Below, piece after piece: positions 44,504 to 51,451 of a stretch of 64,000 bases of DNA. Positions within the stretch are counted from its first letter, which is position 1; each line of letters begins with the position of its first letter. The position numbers and the translations under genes are program-made. The notes beneath the pieces were generated by a model, which saw only the letters and a program-made list of their open reading frames with translations, made no database searches and was not told the origin of the DNA. The DNA lies in assembly GCA_028819545.1 (NCBI GenBank), contig JAPPLG010000028.1, positions 69,646 through 133,645 of the forward strand, written 5' to 3'. Source of the DNA: Bdellovibrionales bacterium (GTDB lineage: Bacteria > Bdellovibrionota > Bdellovibrionia > Bdellovibrionales > UBA1609).

Positions 44504-45514
44504 ATGATTTTTAAAACAAAAAAAGTGCTGGGCTATGGAATATACCCGGCACTTTTTATTTTATTTTTAGTTTTTTTTAATAATTGTCAGAATCAATATG
44601 ATGATGATTATTATTATCGTTATGATAACGATAGATATGGCAACCGTTATAACGGCAGTTCAAATCGGTATCGAAATAATTCAGATTTAAGAGAAGTCAA
44701 TACTTCTTCATCCGTTCGCTTTGAGCCTATTTCACAAAGTCAATTTGAGGGGGAAGATTGTGATGAGTTTAATGAATGTCAGGACTTATGTGATGAGATG
44801 TTTTCAAGAAGTATAGCTCAGGACAAATGTGAAAGTTTTCCTGAAGATATGGTTGAGGCTTTGTACTCAGCTTATGAAAATTTAAAGCATGCTTCAATGG
44901 ACAGTCTTCAGAGAATGGATCCTTCTGCAATGGCTGTTTTGATTGACATGGACGATAGGTTTATTAATTTTTTTAGAGACGACTGGGGAATCAGTGGTAT
45001 TTCTGCTTTTATTAATCATACAATGAGAAGTCCGTTAATGATCGAAGCTTTTCGTTATGGCAATAACGAAGAGGTTTTTAAAAATATTTTGCTTGAGTTT
45101 GCTCGATTAAGACACAACAATGCCAGTCTCATTTCAGCTTTGTCCGTGAATGTTGTCAGGCATCGGGAAACAGTGCTGACTCTGATTAGAAACTCAGACA
45201 ATCAAGAGGCCATGCAGTTTGTTTTTGAGCTTTTATCTCGAGAATGCTCTTCCTTACAATGTAAACAGCAAGTCCTTTGTGTCAGAGAAGATATTTCCAG
45301 AAGAAGGTCTTCCAGGGATAGGGATTCTAATTTTTGTCCTTACTTAGGGCCTAGAGACCGCTCGGATTATTGCTATATACAGGGTCCGGATGTTTGGAGT
45401 TATATTGAAAATTTGATTTATGATGGGGATCTGAGTGAACCAGACTTAGCAAATTTAGAATTAAATGAGAGAATGTGTGATTCTTTTTGTTCCCACAACA
45501 ATTGTTATTTATAA
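44504..45514 (+). CDS. Cys-motif lipoprotein, tandem paralog 2
   Basis: The 336-residue product has the signal MIFKTKKVLGYGIYPALFIL continuing to the lipobox FFNNC. A Tyr/Asp/Arg-rich linker (DDDYYYRYDNDRYGNRYN) precedes CDEFNECQDLCDEMFSR, which aligns with the cysteine block of the genes on either side. The rest is helical with further cysteines near the C-terminus (RMCDSFCSHNNC), the part matching VCGDVICSSS in the first and VCDRVCSRDNSC in the third paralog. A strong hairpin followed by T residues (44520-44559) overlaps the signal-peptide code. Function unknown; 16 bases separate it from the first paralog. Confidence 0.65.
   Translation: MIFKTKKVLGYGIYPALFILFLVFFNNCQNQYDDDYYYRYDNDRYGNRYNGSSNRYRNNSDLREVNTSSSVRFEPISQSQFEGEDCDEFNECQDLCDEMFSRSIAQDKCESFPEDMVEALYSAYENLKHASMDSLQRMDPSAMAVLIDMDDRFINFFRDDWGISGISAFINHTMRSPLMIEAFRYGNNEEVFKNILLEFARLRHNNASLISALSVNVVRHRETVLTLIRNSDNQEAMQFVFELLSRECSSLQCKQQVLCVREDISRRRSSRDRDSNFCPYLGPRDRSDYCYIQGPDVWSYIENLIYDGDLSEPDLANLELNERMCDSFCSHNNCYL
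44520..44559 (+). terminator. Intrinsic terminator-like hairpin inside a signal-peptide coding region
   Basis: AAAAAGTGCTGGG (44520-44532) pairs with CCCGGCACTTTTT (44545-44557) through 13 base pairs with one G-T wobble and a 12-base loop, followed by ATTTTATTTTT. It lies 32 bases after the stop of the first tandem lipoprotein and five codons into the second. It may terminate or attenuate transcription between the paralogs. Confidence 0.6.
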
Positions 45515-45582
45515 ATTGTAGTTTTATTATTAGAGGTACTTTTTTTTGACGAAACTTTATTATTTATGAGACAATACAAAGT

Positions 45583-46470
45583 ATGGTTTACTTAAGAATC
45601 CTTTTAATATCCTTTCTTGTTGTCGCCTGTGGTAAATTAGGCGATAGATCCAGGCGCCCTGATTTAAGAGATACAGATCGGTTTGATCGCTTTGACCGTT
45701 TGGATAGATCTGATGAAAAAGTGGATTATTGTTATAACTTTTCAACTTGCCGAAATGTTTGTAATAGAATTTACACTCACCCTGCAGAAAGAGGACGTTG
45801 CTTGGATCTAAGTGTGTATGAAGTGGAAGGTGTTCATACTGTGGCTTATAGACTGCAACAGCCGGTCATTCGTGATTTAAGGCGAATCAATGAAGATAGC
45901 TTTGGGCTGTTTATTGCAGTAGGAACAGAGACTTTTAATCAATACGTCTACAACTATACAATTCCTGAAGCCAAAAGAGTTTTAGCCTGGCTTGCAGAAG
46001 AAAGAGATATTGCCAAGTATATTTTTTCTCTTGGACCTGAAGAATATAGAAATATTTTTCTTAACTTAATGCAGTCCGTAGATCCTATCGTTTTGGAATA
46101 TGCCTTTCATACTTCTTTAAAAAGAGGAAGAGATTTTTATCAGATATCTAATGCACAAAATAATGATTATGCTGTGTATATGGCTCATCAAGTGATTGCA
46201 AATGATTTGTGTCACATTCGTCATCAGTATCCCTTTTTTAGTGTACATGACTTCAATGAAACTTGTATGTTGAGAGTTTATTGTCATGAGGTGGGTGGTA
46301 TGTACATTCATCGTGATGATTTTAGTTTTATTTCTCATGTGATGAAAAATGCTAACTTCTTTGATTATATCTCTGAAGAAGATCCTAATTATGGTTTAGG
46401 TATAGATACGGACAGAATTACTCCTCTTGTGTGTGATCGTGTATGCAGTCGAGATAATAGTTGCCGTTAA
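45583..46470 (+). CDS. Cys-motif lipoprotein, tandem paralog 3
   Basis: The 295-residue product starts with a short lipoprotein signal (MVYLRILLISFLVVAC, lipobox VVAC). An Arg/Asp-rich linker (DRFDRFDRLDRSDEK) leads to CYNFSTCRNVCNRIYTHPAE and CLDLSVYEVEGVHTVAY. The latter matches CLDLSVNEVQGMW of the first paralog almost residue for residue. The C-terminus VCDRVCSRDNSC matches the other two. Unlike the first paralog it is not acidic overall. It overlaps the open frame of the ABC ATPase gene by a few bases, with that gene's ATG three bases after its stop, so the ABC genes are probably in the same transcript. Confidence 0.65.
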   Translation: MVYLRILLISFLVVACGKLGDRSRRPDLRDTDRFDRFDRLDRSDEKVDYCYNFSTCRNVCNRIYTHPAERGRCLDLSVYEVEGVHTVAYRLQQPVIRDLRRINEDSFGLFIAVGTETFNQYVYNYTIPEAKRVLAWLAEERDIAKYIFSLGPEEYRNIFLNLMQSVDPIVLEYAFHTSLKRGRDFYQISNAQNNDYAVYMAHQVIANDLCHIRHQYPFFSVHDFNETCMLRVYCHEVGGMYIHRDDFSFISHVMKNANFFDYISEEDPNYGLGIDTDRITPLVCDRVCSRDNSCR

Positions 46471-46472
46471 CC

Positions 46473-47354
46473 ATGTCTTTAGATGTTTTAAATCTTTATA
46501 AAAATTATGGACCTGTTCAAGCTGTGAGAGGAGTTTCTTTTCACGTTAAGCCCGGTATTTGTTTTGGTTTATTAGGGCCTAATGGAGCAGGGAAGTCCAC
46601 CGTCATTGAAATTTTAGAGGATGTTAAAAATCCTACATCAGGAGAAATTTTATTTCATAAAAAACCCAGATCTTCTGATTATAAGGAAAAAATTGGAATT
46701 CAATTTCAAAGTACATCTCTTCAGGATTTTATGAAAGTGGGAGAGGCTTTAAAAACTTTTTCTGATTTTTATAAAGCTCCTGCAAAAATTGAAGATATTG
46801 TAAAAATGTGTCAGCTGGAAGATATTTGGGATCGTGATCACAGGCATTTGTCCGGTGGACAAAGAAAGAGACTTCTTTTAGGTTTGTCTTTGATTAACAA
46901 TCCGGATTTGGTTTTTTTGGATGAACCAACAACAGGTTTGGATCCCTCATCCCGCAGGATGTTTTGGGAGTTGGTTAAAAACATTAAACAGCAGGGGCGC
47001 ACCATTATTTTAACCACTCATTATATGGATGAGGCTTATTTGCTGTGTGATGAGATGATTGTTGTAGACCACGGCAAGGTGATTGCAGAAGGGGTTCCGG
47101 ATGTTTTATTGAAGAAGTATTTTGATAGAAATAGGGTTTGGTTTCCTTTGTCTTACAAGGATTCTTTGAGCAGGCAGGGGATTTCGTTTAGAGAATTGGA
47201 TACAGCAAAGCTGGAAGTGCAGACAGGAGATTTATCTGTCTTTTTTGAGGAGTTGATGCGCAAAGGGATTTCTCTTCAGGAGATAGAAATACGTCCTTAT
47301 ACTTTAGATGATTTATTTTTGCATTTGACAGGGAAGAGCTTAAAAGGTGACTAA
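46473..47354 (+). CDS. ABC exporter ATP-binding protein
   Basis: This 293-residue ATPase subunit of an ABC-2 type exporter has Walker A GPNGAGKST near residue 38, the Q-loop in IGIQFQSTSLQDFM, and the signature LSGGQRKRL near 127. Walker B is LVFLDEPTTGLD near 147 and the H-loop TTHYMDEAY near 180. The C-terminal 70 residues match the DrrA/NodI-type extension. I chose the ATG at 46473. Its permease partner at 47694 is separated by a 339-base stretch holding an inverted-repeat element and a small leader ORF, which is unusual for such pairs. The position after three lipoprotein genes hints at envelope export, but the substrate is unknown. Confidence 0.92.
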   Translation: MSLDVLNLYKNYGPVQAVRGVSFHVKPGICFGLLGPNGAGKSTVIEILEDVKNPTSGEILFHKKPRSSDYKEKIGIQFQSTSLQDFMKVGEALKTFSDFYKAPAKIEDIVKMCQLEDIWDRDHRHLSGGQRKRLLLGLSLINNPDLVFLDEPTTGLDPSSRRMFWELVKNIKQQGRTIILTTHYMDEAYLLCDEMIVVDHGKVIAEGVPDVLLKKYFDRNRVWFPLSYKDSLSRQGISFRELDTAKLEVQTGDLSVFFEELMRKGISLQEIEIRPYTLDDLFLHLTGKSLKGD

Positions 47355-47450
47355 GTTTTAAGTCCTTATACACTTTCCTTTACAGGTTTTGATGAGTTTA
47401 ACAGGCCTTCACGCTGTATTTGGTTTTAAGAGTTTACATAAGTTCGATTT

Positions 47451-47591
47451 GAAATACATTTGTATAAGTGTCTCAGGCGAGTTCGGCTTTGAAGTGGAGC
47501 AGATTCTTTGACAGCCTTCGCTCAGCAGTTTCAGTTGGCACCTGCACTGCTTCGTTGTTTGAGCTTTGAGTCACTTATACAAATGTATTTC
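47451..47591. repeat. Long inverted-repeat element between ABC genes, with nested family-2 repeat
   Basis: The left arm GAAATACATTTGTATAAGTG (47451-47470) is repeated perfectly inverted at 47572-47591, and CTC/GAG extends the stem after one mismatch. The centre holds GTTCGGCTTTGAAGTGGAGC, which is the inverse of the centre of the 43000 element. Between them at 47511-47555 lies a copy of the second repeat family (AGCCTTCGCTCAGCAGTTTC ... CTGCACTGCTTCGT). Confidence 0.75.
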
Positions 47592-47625
47592 CGATCTTTT
47601 AAAATTAAAGCTAAAAAGGACAGAC

Positions 47626-47691
47626 ATGAAGTTCTATAACGAAGAGAAGATAAAACTTTTGCTTCTTTTTTTAAAAGAAGTTAAAAAGTAA
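47626..47691 (+). CDS. 21-codon leader ORF before the ABC permease
   Basis: ATG at 47626 has AAAAAGGA upstream at good spacing, and the stop at 47689-47691 lies two bases before the permease ATG. The peptide is MKFYNEEKIKLLLLFLKEVK plus a final Lys. It could be a leader peptide that couples translation of the permease, or the relic of a gene broken by the repeat element upstream. Confidence 0.4.
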   Translation: MKFYNEEKIKLLLLFLKEVKK

Positions 47692-47693
47692 CA

Positions 47694-48707
47694 ATGCAAA
47701 CTTTTATCAAAGCTGTAAAAGCTATTTTTATTGCCCGTTTAAAAGAGTTTTACAGGGACAAAGCCGCTTTTTATTGGCACCTGGTTCTTCCTTTTTTTAT
47801 TATTGCTTCTTTTTATTTTATTTTTGATTCTGATCAAACCCCTTCATATAAAGTAGGGGTTGTTGGAGAGAGTTTAAATGATTCGGAAGAATTTTTTCAA
47901 TTAAAATATATTCAGTTTATTCCTCAGGAAAAAGATATCGCTTTAGATAAAATTCGAAATCACACTTTGGATATGTTGGTTCAACCGGGACAGCCCTTGC
48001 AGTATTGGGTTAATGATTCTAATCGGAAAGCTTATTTTTTGGAAAAAATTCTTAAAGGCTCTTATAACAAATCCATTGAAAAAAATCCTTCTCTGAGCCG
48101 GACTATCAGTTATGTGGATTGGGTGTTTCCAGGCATTTTGGCTTTAAATATTATGTTCAGTTGTCTTTGGGGTGTGGGCTGGTTGATTGTGAAGTATCGT
48201 GATGATGGTTATTTAAAAAGATTAAATGCCACTCCTTTGAAAGTTTATCATTTTATATTGGGTCAGATGCTTGCCCGCTTGATTATTATTCTTTGCGGGA
48301 CAAGTGTTATTTTTATAGTAGGAGCTTGGTTTATTGATTTTGAAATGCAGGGTTCTTATTTGGATTTGTTTATCTGTTATCTTTTTGGGGTGTTGTCTTT
48401 AATTTCTATAGGATTGTTGGTGGCCACACGAACTACAAGCAAAGAGTTTGCAGATGGAGCTTTGAATTTATTTTCATGGCCTATGATTATTTTTTCAGGC
48501 ATATGGTTTTCTCTGGAGGGTGCTCCCTCCTGGCTGTTGGCTTTTGCTTATTCTTTGCCCTTAACTCATTTGGTGGAGTCCACAAGGAAAATTATGTTAG
48601 AGGGAGCTATGTTGTCTGAGTTATGGTTTAATGTATCTGCAATGGTGATTTTTAGTGTGACGGCTTTTGCCTTGGTTGCTGTCTTGTTTAAATGGAATGA
48701 GCGATAA
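47694..48707 (+). CDS. ABC-2 type exporter permease
   Basis: The 337-residue membrane protein has the ABC-2 layout. The N-terminal amphipathic helix and first membrane segment (KAAFYWHLVLPFFIIASFYF) are followed by a large extracytoplasmic domain of about 110 residues, then five membrane segments from about residue 145. It contains the typical block ADGALNLFSWPMIIFSGIWF and ends with LPLTHLVESTRKIMLEG, matching the DrrB/YhhJ-type EExxxR-like region. It partners the ATPase at 46473. It starts two bases after a 21-codon leader ORF. Substrate unknown: candidates are lipids, drugs or a peptide. Confidence 0.88.
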   Translation: MQTFIKAVKAIFIARLKEFYRDKAAFYWHLVLPFFIIASFYFIFDSDQTPSYKVGVVGESLNDSEEFFQLKYIQFIPQEKDIALDKIRNHTLDMLVQPGQPLQYWVNDSNRKAYFLEKILKGSYNKSIEKNPSLSRTISYVDWVFPGILALNIMFSCLWGVGWLIVKYRDDGYLKRLNATPLKVYHFILGQMLARLIIILCGTSVIFIVGAWFIDFEMQGSYLDLFICYLFGVLSLISIGLLVATRTTSKEFADGALNLFSWPMIIFSGIWFSLEGAPSWLLAFAYSLPLTHLVESTRKIMLEGAMLSELWFNVSAMVIFSVTAFALVAVLFKWNER

Positions 48708-48712
48708 ATATT

Positions 48713-49231
48713 TTAATTCAATTCCATAATGTAGTTCATGATCTCAATACAGTTTTTAGATTTTATAAAAATTCTCTCGATATTTTTACGTTTTATATTT
48801 TCCAAATAACTCTGTAATTCTTTGTTGCGTTTTTTATTGGGCGAAAAGCTTCTATGTAGAATTAAATTTCGCTGTCTCCTTAGTTTGTCAATGAAAGTTT
48901 CTATATCTCTTGTTTTTCTGAAATCTATATATTGTTTTGATTGTAAAAGAAGATCAATTTTCTTTGTGTGATCTATATGTGTAAAAAAAGATTTCCATCT
49001 ATAATTTCCGGTCTTTTTATCTTTTTTTATAGACAATTTTTCACAATAAAAATCACGGAGAGTCTCTAAAGAAATGTAGTTAAATATGATTGAAATACGG
49101 GACAAATGTATTAAGTTTTTATTCTCAACTGTCTTTAGAGTGTTTTCCAAATAGAAAATGTCCTGAAGTATTGAATTAAATACTTTTTTCTGACTCTCAG
49201 TCAGTTGAGGGTTTAAAATGTTAATTGGCAA
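48713..49231 (-). CDS. HEPN-like protein with RX4H motif
   Basis: The 172-residue helical protein is read from a TTG at 49231, preceded by AGG and two bases after the stop of the upstream gene. Near residues 121-126 is RNLILH, the RX4-6H pattern with a polar residue after the arginine that marks HEPN ribonucleases, set in a helix after basic residues (DKLRRQ) as is usual. The rest (VFNSILQDIFYLEN, ISLETLRDFY) is consistent with an all-helical HEPN bundle. No database comparison was possible. It is paired with a DUF2188-like gene, and an IS relic lies upstream, so a toxin or defence role is plausible inference. It converges on the ABC permease gene. Confidence 0.5.
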   Translation of the reverse strand: MPINILNPQLTESQKKVFNSILQDIFYLENTLKTVENKNLIHLSRISIIFNYISLETLRDFYCEKLSIKKDKKTGNYRWKSFFTHIDHTKKIDLLLQSKQYIDFRKTRDIETFIDKLRRQRNLILHRSFSPNKKRNKELQSYLENIKRKNIERIFIKSKNCIEIMNYIMELN

Positions 49232-49233
49232 TT

Positions 49234-49452
49234 TTAACCTGTTGGAGGAAAGGGATCAGATCCGTAGCTGTTTTTTTCTCTTATTCTGCCATTTCTGCCA
49301 TGAACTGATAATTCTCCATGTGTGAGTTTTGCAATTACTTTTCCTGATTCAATAGCTTGTTTTTGGGTATTGTGACCGGATAGAGTCATACCATTACTTT
49401 TCACAGCCCAATGGTTTCCTGATTTAACTACATGATAATTTTTTTTAGACAT
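49234..49452 (-). CDS. DUF2188-family small protein
   Basis: The 72-residue protein matches the DUF2188 pattern closely: an N-terminal YHVVKSGNHWAVKSNGM, a middle helix TQKQAIESGKVIAKL, and the C-terminal HGRNGRIREKNSYGSDPFPP with its invariant ending. Members are short stand-alone proteins of unknown function. AAAGG lies at good distance before the ATG at 49452, and a perfect TATAAT lies on the minus strand at 49473-49478. The downstream HEPN-like gene starts two bases after its stop, so the two form one unit. It might be the antidote or a regulator in such a unit; no evidence settles this. Confidence 0.8.
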   Translation of the reverse strand: MSKKNYHVVKSGNHWAVKSNGMTLSGHNTQKQAIESGKVIAKLTHGELSVHGRNGRIREKNSYGSDPFPPTG

Positions 49453-49472
49453 TTTTTACCTTTTAAGATTCT

Positions 49473-49499
49473 ATTATAGTGTCGCGGCCCCCGTTTCAA
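49473..49499 (-). promoter_or_regulatory. Hybrid promoter: -35 from IS end, -10 in flanking DNA
   Basis: On the minus strand TTGAAA (49494-49499), a 15-base GC-rich spacer and TATAAT (49473-49478) precede the DUF2188 gene. The -35 and most of the spacer belong to the end of the IS3-family relic, and the -10 lies just outside. The spacer is shorter than the optimal 17. Confidence 0.4.
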
Positions 49500-49656
49500 C
49501 TAGACAGCCTGGTTAATTAATTTTCTATATTCTACAGGACTTTTCATACCCAGTCCAGAGTGTGGAGCCACATTATTGTAGTCTTTAATCCATTTTTTAA
49601 CTAAATTCATAACAATTTGTGCAGAAGAGTACGGTCTGAGAGGAACAGTTTTATCA
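49480..49656 (-). mobile_element. IS3-family transposase C-terminal relic
   Basis: The minus strand encodes about 51 codons ending at 49500: RPYSSAQIVMNLVKKWI, then KDYNNVAPHSGLGMKSPVEY, then a stop. The DYNxxxPHSxLGxxSPxEY pattern is the invariant end of the DDE transposase (OrfB) of IS3-family elements. No upstream transposase sequence remains; the relic begins right after the stop of the neighbouring gene. The terminal TGTCGCGGCCCCCGTTTC (49480-49497) could be the element's inverted-repeat end. It is non-functional. Confidence 0.8.
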
Positions 49657-49657
49657 A

Positions 49658-51307
49658 TTAACGTGCATTTAAAGAGTCTTCACGCTCTTGATAACCGCGG
49701 GAAACCATATCAAAAATATTATCATGAGCTGTTCCGATAGGTTGATTGCCTAATTTTGCAGGTTTGTATCCATGTTTTTTTACTGAAGATTGATGGTTCT
49801 TTTTTTGTTGATCCAATAGGGATTGAAGCTGTCTGGAAAAACCTGGAGCGCTTGCTCCTCTTTTGCCGCCTGAGTTTCCTTTGTTCGCAGAAGATCCTCC
49901 TCCATTACTGAGAGAAGGCTCAAAGTTTTCACCAGAAAGAGAGGATTCTCCTGTATCATCATCAGCTAAAAGGGGGATTCCTGAATTTTTCGATCCACTT
50001 GTTGAACCTGAACCGGCGCCCACTTGATTTGAGGCATTTTTATGAGTTTGCTGTAATTCATCTTTTATACCTTCCATCTCATCAGGATTTACCCCTAATT
50101 GTCTGGCTAGATCTTCCAGGTTGCCGTGAGTGATTGGATTTCCATCAGGGTCATAAAATACAGGATTGCCGTTTGAAGGATCAATTTTGCAATGAGGATT
50201 TGCCTGCAGGCACGCATTTCTTATAGCTGTGTCACAGTCATTTCCGGTCAGCTCTATACATAAGTCATTATCATCAGGATCCTGATCAATTCTGGTATCA
50301 GGGTTTGTGCACGTACCGTTACTGCAAATTTGTTCATTAGAGCAGTCAGAGTCATTTGAGCAGGTGTTAGTAGGGTTTGTGCACGTACCGTTACTGCAAA
50401 TTTGTTCATTAGAGCAGTCAGAGTCATTTGAGCAGGTGTTGGTGTTAATGCATGTGCCGTTACTACAGACTTGTCCGTTAGAGCAGTCGGAGTTGTTTGA
50501 GCAGGTGTTGGTGTTAATGCATGTGCCGTTACTACAGACTTGTCCGTTAGAGCAGTCGGAGTTGTTTGAGCAGGTGTTGGTGTTAATGCATGTGCCGTTA
50601 CTGCAGACTTGTCCGTTAGAACAATCGGAGTTGTTTGAACAGGTAGTTGTAGAAGGGCCGCAGGTGGAGCCGTCAGGGCAGATGCCGTTTGCAGGACATG
50701 CAGATCCGTCAGGACACTGACAAAGAGGTGAGTGTGGAGATTCCTGGCAATGTATTAATCTACATTGTGGGTCTGTAAAAGGATTGCAAGGGCCTTCATC
50801 TCCTCCAGTTGTGTTTCCTGCAGTTGCAGTTCCTCCTAAATCTTCTGCGGCATCTTTTGATTTTTTGGAGGATTTCATAGAGGCGGCTCCATTTGCTACA
50901 GCAGATATTCCATAAATACATTTAAGCACTCGACCTGGAGTGTGAGGGGGAGGACAACTCTTAGGTATCAGAATTCCTCCTGTAGTGATATCTATCATTC
51001 CTGTAACTTTTTGTGCTGTTTCTGCATCAAAAGCCAGAGTGGCTAAATTTCTGGCAATAGCTGAAGTTATCATAAAGTTTGTCATGCCATCACCTGTTGA
51101 GCCTTGTTCTGTATCTTTTATTTCATTTTTTATATCTTGTACTTCATGTGATTTTACTCCTAACCCACTGGCCAACTCATCAATTGCTTTCATTGTATCT
51201 TCTGAAGATCCAGAGTCTGGTACAGCATTATCAGGCAATTCAAAGTTCTCTGAGGATTGAGCAAATAAGCTATAAAAGAAAAAGAAAAAAAGAAAAAGTT
51301 TTTTCAT
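49658..51307 (-). CDS. Secreted Cys-rich tandem-repeat protein
   Basis: The 549-residue product has a signal peptide (MKKLFLFFFFFYSLFAQSS). At about 222-337 are five tandem units of 23-24 residues, each of the form CSNNSDCSNGQVCSNGTC plus a short Asn/Thr linker, with four cysteines per unit that probably form disulfides. CPDGSACPANGICPDGSTC precedes them. A short motif is duplicated on both sides of the repeats: IDELASGLGVKSHEVQDIKN near residue 43 and LEDLARQLGVNPDEMEGIKD near 388. A low-complexity Gly/Ser region and a basic tail end the protein. The family is not recognised; surface or periplasmic binding is a guess. An IS relic abuts its stop, so the native C-terminus may be lost. Confidence 0.7.
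   Translation of the reverse strand: MKKLFLFFFFFYSLFAQSSENFELPDNAVPDSGSSEDTMKAIDELASGLGVKSHEVQDIKNEIKDTEQGSTGDGMTNFMITSAIARNLATLAFDAETAQKVTGMIDITTGGILIPKSCPPPHTPGRVLKCIYGISAVANGAASMKSSKKSKDAAEDLGGTATAGNTTGGDEGPCNPFTDPQCRLIHCQESPHSPLCQCPDGSACPANGICPDGSTCGPSTTTCSNNSDCSNGQVCSNGTCINTNTCSNNSDCSNGQVCSNGTCINTNTCSNNSDCSNGQVCSNGTCINTNTCSNDSDCSNEQICSNGTCTNPTNTCSNDSDCSNEQICSNGTCTNPDTRIDQDPDDNDLCIELTGNDCDTAIRNACLQANPHCKIDPSNGNPVFYDPDGNPITHGNLEDLARQLGVNPDEMEGIKDELQQTHKNASNQVGAGSGSTSGSKNSGIPLLADDDTGESSLSGENFEPSLSNGGGSSANKGNSGGKRGASAPGFSRQLQSLLDQQKKNHQSSVKKHGYKPAKLGNQPIGTAHDNIFDMVSRGYQEREDSLNAR
50303..50641. repeat. Tandem 69-72 bp coding repeats in the Cys-rich gene
   Basis: There are five head-to-tail units. 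The first three (N-terminal in the protein, about 50435-50641) are nearly identical at DNA level, and the last two form a second, mutually near-identical pair. This suggests recent expansion and possible copy-number variation. The antisense frame stays open across the repeats only because of the periodicity. Confidence 0.85.
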
Positions 51308-51451
51308 ATTAATATTTATCGGTTAAACACGGATTTTTCTAAACCATAAATATAGTGAAAAATCAAAAAAGGGCTTGAGAAATAGAGGGTTTTTTCCGTT
51401 AAGTAAATAAGGTATTTTTCAGCTGGAATCCCATCCATCAGGAGTTTTTAA

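Noticed and set aside
50307..50720. 137-codon plus-strand ORF opposite the Cys-rich repeat gene
   Set aside because: It is the periodic antisense of the 69-base coding repeats; openness follows from repetition, it lacks a ribosome-binding site, and the minus-strand gene has a signal peptide and sensible cysteine spacing.
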